A stretch of 41,294 bases of DNA from an uncultured Acidobacteriia bacterium (GTDB lineage Bacteria > Acidobacteriota > Terriglobia > Bryobacterales > Bryobacteraceae), in contig CAIRSA010000457.1 in the NCBI GenBank assembly GCA_903881085.1, forward strand, positions 1-41,294, in the 5' to 3' direction. The position numbers and the translations under genes are program-made. Numbering within the stretch: the stretch's first letter is position 1; each line of letters starts with the position of its first letter. Below the pieces are notes generated by a model. That model was not told the origin of the DNA. It made no database searches and saw only the letters and a program-made list of their open reading frames with translations. Positions 30,482 through 38,591 of the stretch are shown piece by piece.

Positions 30482-32209
30482 CTATTCTTTTTTCTCGTCT
30501 GCGGCCGCGATCTGGTCGGGGCGATTGAGAGCAATCCTATCGCCAAGGGCCAGCCCCTTCCGCACGGCGACATGGGTGAAGCTCTTCTTGCCTAATTCCA
30601 CTTCGCGCCGTTGCCAGCCCTCGGCCGATTGAACGAAGACAAAGGGTTTGTCCGCGGCGGTTTTATCGGTATACACTGCTTCTCGCGGAACAATGGACGC
30701 CATCTCCTCACGCTCAAGGACAACATCCGCGCTGATAGTGAGATCCGGTATCACCCGCGGGTCCATCTTTTCCAATTTCAACCGCACGGGTACTTCTTTA
30801 TAAAAATCCGCACGCAAGCCACCAGCCTTAGTGATAGCGCCAATGGCCACGACTCGCGCAGGCAACTCCAGGTCCGGATACGCATCAAAATGGACCTTCG
30901 CCTTCGCGCCGATGCGCATCAGTTCCACGTCCGCCTGATTCACTGTAGTATTGAGTACCATCGACTTGGTATTCACGATCTGCATGAACATCTGTCCGGG
31001 ATACAGTTGGTCACCTTCGCCTATCGCCCCAAACTCGCCGCCCCGGAATGTGTTCAACATAACGATCAAGCCGTCGAGGGGTGCCTTGATCAACATTCGA
31101 TCGGCATTTGTTTCGGCGCGCTTCAGCTCAATTTTGGTCTGCTGCAGATCAATTTCAGAGGCGCGCAATTGCGCCTTATCGCCGATATCCTGAAATTTCA
31201 CGGAGTTCAAGAGTTGGTTGTAGCGAGCCTTGGCCTCTTCATAGGTAAGACGCAGCCGCTCGGCGTCAATCTCGCCTCTCACTGGCGTTGTCTTCAGATC
31301 CAGCGACGCTTTATCCATGGCATTCTTCGCCACAAGAATCGCCTGGTCCTGCGCCTTATTGCTCATCGTCATATCCGCGCGCTGTTTTTTAAAGGCAGCT
31401 TCGGCACTGGCCACGACGGCGCGGTAATCATCCAGGCGCAGCAGCATGTACTGGCGGTCGAATTCGCCCACCGTGTCGCCCTTCTTGGCAATGGTTCCAG
31501 GGTTGACCAGTTTTTGCAGCATTAACAGGAAGTCGCTTCCTCCACCACCACCGCCACCGCCGCCACCTGGCAGCGCAGATGCAGTCGAGCCCATTCCATC
31601 CCCTCCGCTGGCGCTAGAACTGGCTGACGCGGAGGAGCTTCCGCGGCTACCGCTGGAGCCGGCCGTTGCTCCAGAACTAACACGGCTGGTTGTCCCTTTG
31701 ACCGAACGGGAACTGCTGGCATTGCCGCCGCCACCGGAGTTGGAAGCCATCGTATCGCTCCCACCAGATGACCCGCCCGAAGAATTGCCGCCGCTATTGG
31801 ACTGAATGGTAAGGTTGTTGCTTGCGGAGGCCTGTAGCTGGCGTGCGCCGCCACCGCCTGCAAGCAGGGTTGACGCGGAAAAATTGCCTCGCCCGCCGCG
31901 CAATTGCGGAGCAATGATCGACACAAACTGCTCAGCACTGGTAACACCGCTCAAGCGGATTGTTTTTTCCAGATTACCCTGCTCTACGAGGGCGGTCTTT
32001 ACGACGGCTTCACCGCCTCTTTTGGTGTCAGCTGTCTTTTGGGTCTGCGAATACGCGCCACCTGCTAAGACAATAATACACACGAGCGCCCACCACAAAT
32101 ACTTCTCTCGCCGTGGCGGAATCGGCTCAGTGGCGGCGGTCTTGGGAGGACCGGCCGGTGATTGCTGCGCGGCTTTCTGATTGGAATTGCCGCTTGCGTC
32201 GGGCTGCAT
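30482..32209 (-). CDS. Membrane-fusion (HlyD/MacA-type) adaptor protein with a Ser/Gly-rich insert
   Basis: 575 residues from ATG 32209, chosen because AAGGA lies 6 nt upstream; a GTG at 32236 would add nine residues. After a short polar start comes the anchor (YLWWALVCIIVLAGGAYSQT). Residues about 120-240 are almost all Ser, Gly, Ala and Asn (SGGNSSGGSSGGSDTMAS-like, then a run of about nine Gly), an insert not expected in adaptors. The usual coiled coil (about 265-380), second half-lipoyl (LIKAPLDGLIVMLNTFRGGE) and barrel parts follow. It is first in the adaptor-permease-channel operon. The insert could be a flexible spacer or a protein-binding region outside the membrane. Confidence 0.86.
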   Translation of the reverse strand: MQPDASGNSNQKAAQQSPAGPPKTAATEPIPPRREKYLWWALVCIIVLAGGAYSQTQKTADTKRGGEAVVKTALVEQGNLEKTIRLSGVTSAEQFVSIIAPQLRGGRGNFSASTLLAGGGGARQLQASASNNLTIQSNSGGNSSGGSSGGSDTMASNSGGGGNASSSRSVKGTTSRVSSGATAGSSGSRGSSSASASSSASGGDGMGSTASALPGGGGGGGGGGSDFLLMLQKLVNPGTIAKKGDTVGEFDRQYMLLRLDDYRAVVASAEAAFKKQRADMTMSNKAQDQAILVAKNAMDKASLDLKTTPVRGEIDAERLRLTYEEAKARYNQLLNSVKFQDIGDKAQLRASEIDLQQTKIELKRAETNADRMLIKAPLDGLIVMLNTFRGGEFGAIGEGDQLYPGQMFMQIVNTKSMVLNTTVNQADVELMRIGAKAKVHFDAYPDLELPARVVAIGAITKAGGLRADFYKEVPVRLKLEKMDPRVIPDLTISADVVLEREEMASIVPREAVYTDKTAADKPFVFVQSAEGWQRREVELGKKSFTHVAVRKGLALGDRIALNRPDQIAAADEKKE

Positions 32210-32363
32210 CGCTTGTCCTTCTCGTCCGCTGGACACCCATCCAGCAGCACTTGGGGTGTACTTACTGCTCTGACGATATTCTATGACAATTCAGCGTGCC
32301 GATGTGCGGAAAATTTACAGGGGGTACCGGAGAAGTTCGAACAGAACGGGGTTGGGGAGAAAA
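32210..32363 (-). promoter_or_regulatory. Intergenic region upstream of the export operon, with a possible promoter
   Basis: Between the rho terminator and the first adaptor gene. On the minus strand a -10-like TAGAAT (32283-32278) is the best candidate, without a matching -35, about 70 bp before the start at 32209. No further gene or repeat is seen in this stretch. Confidence 0.3.
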
Positions 32364-32392
32364 GTGGGCCGCCGCCTTGTACGGCGGCCCAC
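32364..32392 (-). terminator. Strong intrinsic terminator after rho
   Basis: A perfect 11-bp GC-rich stem, GTGGGCCGCCG (32364-32374) with its complement at 32382-32392, encloses a 7-nt loop. Read leftward it is followed by TTTTCT. It begins 12 bp after the rho stop codon and separates the housekeeping genes from the export operon. Confidence 0.88.
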
Positions 32393-32404
32393 ATGAGGCA
32401 TGTA

Positions 32405-34162
32405 CTAGCCGTTCATCGCGGCCAGAAATTCGGCATTGGAACGGGTCTTGCTGAGACGTTCCGACAACAACTCCATCGTCTCCACCGGAGACAACGGATT
32501 CAGAACCTTCCGCAATACCCAAACACGGTTTAGTTCGTCGCGCGGAATCAGCAACTCTTCCTTGCGCGTACCACTCTTGTTGATATCGATGGCAGGGAAA
32601 ACGCGCTTGTCGACCAACTTGCGGTCGAGGTGGATTTCCATGTTGCCGGTACCCTTGAACTCTTCGAAAATCACGTCGTCCATGCGGCTGCCGGTATCGA
32701 TCAAGGCCGTCGCCACAATCGTGAGCGAACCGCCTTCTTCAATGTTGCGCGCCGCGCCGAAGAAGCGCTTGGGACGCTGCAGCGCGTTTGAATCCACACC
32801 GCCGGAAAGCACTTTGCCTGAGGGCGGAACCACCGTGTTGTAGGCGCGCGCCAGACGCGTAATGGAATCCAGCAGAATCACTACGTCGCGCTTGTGCTCT
32901 ACCAATCGCTTTGCCTTTTCGATCACCATTTCGGCCACCTGTACGTGGCGGGAAGCGGGTTCATCGAAGGTCGAACTGATCACTTCGCCCTTCACCGAAC
33001 GCTGCATGTCGGTGACTTCTTCCGGACGTTCGTCGATCAGCAGAACAATCAGCTGCACTTCCGGATGATTGGTGGTAATCGAGTTGGCGATATTCTGCAG
33101 CAACATCGTCTTACCGGTGCGCGGCGGAGCGACGATCAAACCGCGCTGGCCTTTACCGATAGGAGTGAGCAGGTCCATCACGCGGCCCGAGGTGTTTTCG
33201 CGCGTGGTTTCCAGCTTCAACCGCTCCTGCGGATACAGCGGCGTCAGGTTGTCGAAAAAGATCTTGTTGCGCGCTTCCTCTGGCGGTTCAAAGTTGATCG
33301 CGTCAACCTTGATGAGAGCGAAGTAGCGTTCGCCTTCCTTCGGGGGGCGGATCTGGCCAGAGATCGTGTCACCCGTACGCAGATCGAAACGGCGGATCTG
33401 CGATGGCGAAACGTATACATCGTCCGGACCAGGCAGGTAATTGTATTCCGGTGCGCGCAGGAATCCGAAGCCGTCAGGCAGGCATTCCAGCACACCTTCA
33501 GAAAAGATCAGACCACTCTTTTCCGCCTGTGTCTGCAGAATTTTGAAGATCAGTTCCTGCTTGCGCAAACCAGCGCCGCCAACCACACCAAGATCCTTGG
33601 CCACCTGATTGAGGTTCTGGATGCTCATGTCCTTCAATTCGACCAGGTCGAGCGTGGACGCACCGTTCTTCTGATTGGCCGCAGTAGCCGCTCGCTTGCG
33701 GCTGGCCGCCCCTGGATCGTTCGCCTTGGGGTCGGTCGCGATGGACGAAGAAGGAGCCGGAGTTGGCGCCGGTGCAGGCGCGGGTGGAGGGGCCACTGCC
33801 ACTTCCACAGGCTTCGCTTCCACCGGTTTGACTTCGGCGGCTTTGACCTCGACGGATTTCGCCTCTACCGGTTTCGCTTCCGCTGCTTTTGGCGCGGCGG
33901 CTGGAGCAGCGGCATGCTTCGCCTCTGCGGCTTTGCTCTCCGGGTGGCGGTGGGCGCGGGTTTCACCTGACTTATGTTCGCCGGTGGCCCTGGCCGTTGC
34001 AGCCTTAGGTTCCACCGCCGGTTTGGTCTCCGCTACAGGTTTGGGTTCCGCGGCGGGTTTGGGCTCCTCTGCCTTCTGCTCTACTGGCTTCGGCTCGGCT
34101 GCCTTTACATCTGTTGTGGGTTGGGCGATTGCCTGTCCCTGATTTTCTGGATCGATTGCCAA
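32405..34162 (-). CDS. rho: Transcription termination factor Rho with long Ala/Pro/Lys-rich N-terminal extension
   Basis: 585 residues against about 420 for E. coli Rho. The core is standard: an N-terminal helix bundle (LKDMSIQNLNQVAKDLGV), RNA-binding cold-shock fold (GFGFLRAPEYNYLPGPDDVYVS), Walker A APPRTGKT, Walker B VVILLDSITRLARAYN and a C-terminal GGVDSNALQRPKRFFGAARN. Rho unwinds RNA and ends transcription. Residues 1 to about 170 are a charged low-complexity extension full of AEPKPV, EAKPVE and related repeats, as seen in rho of some high-GC phyla, where such regions bind RNA or phase-separate. The TTG start at 34162 is supported by GAGGGAAA just upstream, but places the first 58 bp inside the engB gene. 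Confidence 0.96.
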   Translation of the reverse strand: MAIDPENQGQAIAQPTTDVKAAEPKPVEQKAEEPKPAAEPKPVAETKPAVEPKAATARATGEHKSGETRAHRHPESKAAEAKHAAAPAAAPKAAEAKPVEAKSVEVKAAEVKPVEAKPVEVAVAPPPAPAPAPTPAPSSSIATDPKANDPGAASRKRAATAANQKNGASTLDLVELKDMSIQNLNQVAKDLGVVGGAGLRKQELIFKILQTQAEKSGLIFSEGVLECLPDGFGFLRAPEYNYLPGPDDVYVSPSQIRRFDLRTGDTISGQIRPPKEGERYFALIKVDAINFEPPEEARNKIFFDNLTPLYPQERLKLETTRENTSGRVMDLLTPIGKGQRGLIVAPPRTGKTMLLQNIANSITTNHPEVQLIVLLIDERPEEVTDMQRSVKGEVISSTFDEPASRHVQVAEMVIEKAKRLVEHKRDVVILLDSITRLARAYNTVVPPSGKVLSGGVDSNALQRPKRFFGAARNIEEGGSLTIVATALIDTGSRMDDVIFEEFKGTGNMEIHLDRKLVDKRVFPAIDINKSGTRKEELLIPRDELNRVWVLRKVLNPLSPVETMELLSERLSKTRSNAEFLAAMNG

Positions 34163-34701
34163 ATTTCCCTCACTCCCTGGCCTGTTAAGGCCGAGAACGG
34201 CATTGGCATGCGCCCATTGGATTGCTCCCGGAACGCAGCCAGTCCGCGGTGTCTCTCTGACTGACTTTTCAACTTGTCGATTTTTGTGACGACCACCTCA
34301 TATGGCCGCCCGCGAAACTCCAGCCAATCCCGGAGTTCCAAGTCCATCTCCATCCAACCCCTACGCGCGTCGATGACGATAAAACATAACTCCAAAGAAT
34401 TTCGCTGGGAAAGATAGGAGTCTATGAGTACTCGCCACGCGTCCTTGAATCCTTTCGGAACCTTCGCGTAGCCATAGCCCGGCAGATCGACAAAATGCAG
34501 CTTACCATCGACTTTATAAAAATTGATGGTTTGCGTGCAACCGGGCCGCGCGCTGGTGTAAGCCAGACCCTTCTGGCTCACCAGGTTGTTTAGCAAGCTG
34601 GACTTACCTACATTACTTCTACCTAAAAACGCGACTTCAGGCAACCCCTCCGCGGGGAACTGTTCCGGCCACGCTGCGCTGATGATAAATTCGGCCTGCA
34701 C
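34105..34701 (-). CDS. engB: Ribosome biogenesis GTPase EngB/YsxC
   Basis: 198 residues, normal for the family. G1 FLGRSNVGKSSLLN (28-41), the G2 Thr region (TSARPGCTQTINFY), G3 VDLPGYGYAKVP, G4 VVTKIDKL and G5 FSALTGQG are all present. EngB assists 50S subunit assembly and is usually essential. The start is GTG at 34701 with GAGG about 8 nt upstream. It lies 24 bp after lon, and its 3' end overlaps the rho start by 58 bp, so translation of rho probably depends on that of engB. Confidence 0.96.
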   Translation of the reverse strand: MQAEFIISAAWPEQFPAEGLPEVAFLGRSNVGKSSLLNNLVSQKGLAYTSARPGCTQTINFYKVDGKLHFVDLPGYGYAKVPKGFKDAWRVLIDSYLSQRNSLELCFIVIDARRGWMEMDLELRDWLEFRGRPYEVVVTKIDKLKSQSERHRGLAAFREQSNGRMPMPFSALTGQGVREIWQSIQKIRDRQSPNPQQM

Positions 34702-34725
34702 TGTTAGGCCTCGATACCCATGCTT

Positions 34726-37200
34726 TTAGTGAGTCAACTTCTCTTCGCGGCTTCGTGCCGCGGAAAGTTCCACCGCCGGATTGCCGGTCGGCATTGGCAA
34801 CGGAATGATCTCGCGTTCCAGCGCGATCTTCAGCACTTCATCCATCGACTCGACGAAGTTGAGCTTCATTTCTCTGCGGATATTCTCCGGAATATCCGGA
34901 AGATCCTTCTCGTTGTCTTTCGGTAGAACCGCTTCGCGGATACCGTGGCGATGCGCTGCGAGCAACTTCTCCTTCAGCCCCCCGATGGGAAGAACCCGGC
35001 CCCGCACCGTAATTTCGCCAGTCATTGCCAAGTCGCATCGCACGGGAATCTGCGCCAATGCGCTGGCTATGCTGGTTGCGATGGTGATGCCCGCGGACGG
35101 TCCGTCCTTCGGGATTGCACCTTCCGGCACATGGACGTGGATGTCCAGGTGGCGGTAAAAATCGCGCGGCAGGCCCAAAAGATGCGCCCGCGAACGGATA
35201 TAACTCATGGCAGCCTGGGCCGATTCCTGCATCACATCGCCCAGCTTACCGGTTGTGGTCAACTTGCCACGACCTTCCATCACGATGGTTTCCGTGGTCA
35301 GAATCTGCCCGCCAACTTCCGTCCAGGCCAACCCAACCGTCGCGCCGATTTCGTTCTTCTGATCGGCAGCCATATCGCGGAACCGCTGCGGACCTAGCAG
35401 ATCGACAACTGTTTTGTCGTCGATTGTAATTTTCGCCAGTGGCGTTGCCGCTTGTACTTCCTCGCCCGCCTTTTTCGCCTTCTTGCTCTTAACCTGCTCT
35501 TCGTCCGTCGGCTGCGACTCCACTACCTTACGCGCCACCTTGCGGCAGACGTTACCGATTTCGCGTTCCAAATTGCGCACGCCGGCTTCGCGTGTATAGT
35601 GCTGAATCAGGCTGGTGACGCCGCGGTCATCGAACTGCAGATTATCGATCGTAACGCCGGTGCCCTTCACCTGTTTTGGAATCAGGAACCGCTTGGCGAT
35701 CTCCATCTTCTCAAGTTCGGTGTAGCCGGACAAACGGATCACTTCCATGCGGTCCTGCAAGGCCGGCGGAATCGTGTGCATCACGTTCGCCGTGGCAATG
35801 AAGAACACTTCGCTCAAATCGTATTCCACGTCGAGGTAATGATCCTGGAACATAAAATTCTGTTCCGGATCCAGAACTTCGAGCAGCGCCGAGGACGGGT
35901 CGCCGCGGAAATCGGTCGACATCTTGTCGATTTCATCCAGCATGAACACCGGGTTCAACGTGCCGGCCTTCTTCATCATCTGAAGAATCTGGCCTGGCAG
36001 AGCACCGATGTAGGTGCGGCGGTGACCGCGGATCTCCGCTTCGTCACGCACGCCACCCAACGACAATCGTACAAACTTGCGCCCCGTAGCCTTGGCGATC
36101 GACATGCCAAGTGAGGTCTTGCCAACACCGGGAGGCCCAACAAAGCACAGGATCGAACCCTTGGGATTCTTCACCAGGCGCCGCACGGCCAGGAATTCCA
36201 GAATGCGTTCCTTGATCTTTTCCAGACCATAGTGATCGCTTTCCAAAATCTCTTTGGCGAACTTCAGATCGCGGATCTCCTTGGATTTCTTCTTCCATGG
36301 CACTGCCAGCAGCCAGTCCAGATAGTTGCGCGAAACGGTCGATTCGGCCGACATCGGCGGCATCGCTTCCAGCCGCTTCAGTTCGTTCGTCGCCTTCTCC
36401 AGCGCGTCCTTGGTCATTCCGGCGGCTTCGATCTTCTTCTTCAGCTCGTCGAATTCGCTCTTCTCGCCACGGCCCAGCTCTTTCTGGATCGCTTTGATCT
36501 TCTCGTTGAGGTAGTATTCCTTCTGCGCCTTTTCCATCTGCCGCTTCACGCGGCCCTGGATGGTGCGGTCAACGCTCAACTTTTCGATTTCGATGTCGAG
36601 CATTTCGGCCACGCGTGTCAGGCGGTCGATCGGATCGAAGATTTCCAGAAGTTCCTGTTTCTCTTCGATGGTCAACTGCAGATTTGCCGAAACGGTGTCG
36701 GCCAGCTTGCCGGCTTCGTCCACGCGGATGGCCGCGATCATCGTTTCGTAGTTCAGGTTCTGGCTCAGCTTAACGTACTGTTCAAACAGCGAGGTCACAC
36801 GGCCAGTGAGTGCATCCAGAGCAGGACCCGATTCGGCCTTGGTCTGCGAAGTGCGAACCACCGCGCGGAAGAAGCCCTCTTCTTCGCTCACCGAAATGAT
36901 CTTGCCGCGCTCCACGCCTTCCACCAGCACCTTGATGTTTCCATCCGGCAGCTTAAGGCTTTGCACGATGTTGGCCAGCGTGCCAACCGTATAGATCTCT
37001 TCCGGGCGCGGCTCATCTACCGAAGCGTCGTGCTGCGTGGCGAGGAAGATTTTCTTTTCCCCAGCCAGGGCTTCTTCAAGAGCGCGGACGCTCGATTCGC
37101 GGCCAACCACAAACGGTGTCATCATGAACGGGAAAATCACCACGTCCCGGATGGGCATCATTGGAAGGCGTTTTGTCTCTGTTTTTTCGCGTGAACTCAT
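34726..37200 (-). CDS. lon: ATP-dependent protease Lon
   Basis: 824 residues, typical length. N-terminal substrate domain (RLPMMPIRDVVIFPFMMTPF), coiled region, AAA+ module with Walker A FVGPPGVGKTSLG and Walker B VFMLDEIDKM, and a protease domain with the Ser-Lys dyad: Ser in PKDGPSAG (about 698) and Lys in GGLKEKLLAAHRHG (about 742). A short Lys-rich insert (VKSKKAKKAGEE) lies between the AAA+ and protease parts. It degrades misfolded and regulatory proteins. It sits 48 bp after clpX and 24 bp before engB, in line with a quality-control cluster. No good ribosome-binding site precedes ATG 37200. Confidence 0.97.
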   Translation of the reverse strand: MSSREKTETKRLPMMPIRDVVIFPFMMTPFVVGRESSVRALEEALAGEKKIFLATQHDASVDEPRPEEIYTVGTLANIVQSLKLPDGNIKVLVEGVERGKIISVSEEEGFFRAVVRTSQTKAESGPALDALTGRVTSLFEQYVKLSQNLNYETMIAAIRVDEAGKLADTVSANLQLTIEEKQELLEIFDPIDRLTRVAEMLDIEIEKLSVDRTIQGRVKRQMEKAQKEYYLNEKIKAIQKELGRGEKSEFDELKKKIEAAGMTKDALEKATNELKRLEAMPPMSAESTVSRNYLDWLLAVPWKKKSKEIRDLKFAKEILESDHYGLEKIKERILEFLAVRRLVKNPKGSILCFVGPPGVGKTSLGMSIAKATGRKFVRLSLGGVRDEAEIRGHRRTYIGALPGQILQMMKKAGTLNPVFMLDEIDKMSTDFRGDPSSALLEVLDPEQNFMFQDHYLDVEYDLSEVFFIATANVMHTIPPALQDRMEVIRLSGYTELEKMEIAKRFLIPKQVKGTGVTIDNLQFDDRGVTSLIQHYTREAGVRNLEREIGNVCRKVARKVVESQPTDEEQVKSKKAKKAGEEVQAATPLAKITIDDKTVVDLLGPQRFRDMAADQKNEIGATVGLAWTEVGGQILTTETIVMEGRGKLTTTGKLGDVMQESAQAAMSYIRSRAHLLGLPRDFYRHLDIHVHVPEGAIPKDGPSAGITIATSIASALAQIPVRCDLAMTGEITVRGRVLPIGGLKEKLLAAHRHGIREAVLPKDNEKDLPDIPENIRREMKLNFVESMDEVLKIALEREIIPLPMPTGNPAVELSAARSREEKLTH

Positions 37201-37248
37201 GGATTTTCTTTGGGAATACGCCAGGAACTACTCTTGCCGGCCTGAATG

Positions 37249-38526
37249 TTAGCCGGCTTTTTCAAGAAGCGTGATATTGATCTTCTGCGTCAACACCATC
37301 TCCTTGGTTACCAGGAACTCGCGCACTTTCTTGTAGGAAGGAAGGTAATACATCAGATCCAGCATCAAATCTTCCAGGATCATCCGCAATCCTCGCGCTC
37401 CAACCTTGCGCTCCATTGCCAACTGCGCAATGGCGTCTAAAGCGTCATCACTGAACTTCAGTCTAACATTTTCAAATTCAAACAATCGCTGGTACTGCCG
37501 GATGATAGCATTCTTCGGCTTGGAAAGGATTTGCACCAGCGCATCCTTATCCAAATCTTCCAGCACGCCGACCACAGGCAAACGCCCGATGAATTCCGGG
37601 ATGAAGCCGGAACGGATCAAATCCACGGGCTGGATCTGTTCCAGCAGGTTCGAATCGCGGCGATGGATGGATGGCCGCAAAATCTTCGTGTCCTGGCCTT
37701 GCTCTTCGGTATCGAGGAAGCCCATCGCCCTGCGGCCCACACGCTTACCGATAATCTTTTCCAACCCAACAAACGCACCGCCACAAATGAACAGAATGTT
37801 GGTGGTATCCACCGGCGTAAATTCCTGATGCGGATGTTTGCGCCCGCCCTGCGGCGGCACGTTGGCGATGGTGCCTTCCAGAATCTTCAACAGCGCCTGC
37901 TGCACACCTTCGCCCGAAACATCGCGAGTGATCGACGGATTTTCGTCCTTGCGGCCGATCTTGTCGATCTCATCTATATATATGATGCCGGTCTGACAGC
38001 GTGCGACGTCCCAATCTGAATTCTGAAGCAGACGAAGAATGATATTCTCCACGTCTTCGCCCACATAACCGGCTTCGGTCAGCGTGGTGGCGTCGACAAT
38101 GGCAAAAGGCACATCCAGAATGCGTGCCAGGGTTTGAGCCAAAAGCGTCTTGCCGGTCCCCGTAGGCCCGATCAGCAGGATGTTCGACTTCGACAGTTCC
38201 ACATCCGTGCCGCGCTGCTTGTTCATCTGGATGCGCTTGTAATGGTTGTAGACAGCGACAGAGAGTTTCTTCTTGGTCGCGTCCTGGCCAATCACGTACT
38301 GGTCCAGATACTCTTTCAGCTCAAGCGGTTTGGGCAGTTTGTGCGGAGCCCCGTAGGGCTGCTCGGCACGGTCGTCTTCTAAAATGGAATTACAAACCGC
38401 AATGCACTCGTCACAGATATAAGCTCGCGGATAGTCGCTAGGGGAAGAGATCAACTTCCCGACAACATCCTGACTTTTGTGGCAGAAGGAACAGCGGAGC
38501 GAATCGTCGGATCCAGCGCGCTTCAC
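37249..38526 (-). CDS. clpX: ATP-dependent Clp protease ATP-binding subunit ClpX
   Basis: 425 residues, typical. The N-terminal zinc-binding domain has CSFCHKSQ and CDECI (four Cys). The AAA+ module shows Walker A LLIGPTGTGKTLLAQTLA, Walker B IIYIDEIDKIGRK, the pore loop GYVGEDV and a C-terminal IGF-type loop (the FIPEFIGRLPVVG region). It unfolds tagged substrates for ClpP. clpP and tig, common neighbours, are not in the window. The GTG start at 38526 follows GGGAGAAAATTT. A perfect TATAAT about 60 bp upstream, inside the end of the histidine kinase gene, may be its promoter. Confidence 0.97.
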   Translation of the reverse strand: MKRAGSDDSLRCSFCHKSQDVVGKLISSPSDYPRAYICDECIAVCNSILEDDRAEQPYGAPHKLPKPLELKEYLDQYVIGQDATKKKLSVAVYNHYKRIQMNKQRGTDVELSKSNILLIGPTGTGKTLLAQTLARILDVPFAIVDATTLTEAGYVGEDVENIILRLLQNSDWDVARCQTGIIYIDEIDKIGRKDENPSITRDVSGEGVQQALLKILEGTIANVPPQGGRKHPHQEFTPVDTTNILFICGGAFVGLEKIIGKRVGRRAMGFLDTEEQGQDTKILRPSIHRRDSNLLEQIQPVDLIRSGFIPEFIGRLPVVGVLEDLDKDALVQILSKPKNAIIRQYQRLFEFENVRLKFSDDALDAIAQLAMERKVGARGLRMILEDLMLDLMYYLPSYKKVREFLVTKEMVLTQKINITLLEKAG

Positions 38527-38585
38527 AAATTTTCTCCCGTCTCGGAAGGATTGACTGTAACAAGCATGGGCAGAGCTACAAATCC

Positions 38586-38591
38586 ATTATA
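38586..38591 (-). promoter_or_regulatory. Candidate -10 box of clpX
   Basis: Perfect TATAAT on the minus strand, preceded by GGGG. It lies at the very 3' end of the histidine kinase gene and 60 bp before the clpX GTG. The -35 position (about 38609-38615) is a poor match, so this may need an activator or be a chance hit. Confidence 0.4.

Noticed and set aside
31446..31805. Pro-rich plus-strand frame with a poly-Pro run
   Set aside because: It is the complement of the Ser/Gly-rich insert of the adaptor gene; poly-Pro arises from the Gly codons on the other strand.
32894..33970. A 358-codon plus-strand open frame opposite rho
   Set aside because: Its sequence is the complement of the rho core and its low-complexity extension, and it shows no motif.
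36232..37194. A 320-codon plus-strand open frame opposite lon
   Set aside because: Shadow of lon; Leu/Gln/Arg-rich with no recognisable domain or ribosome-binding site.
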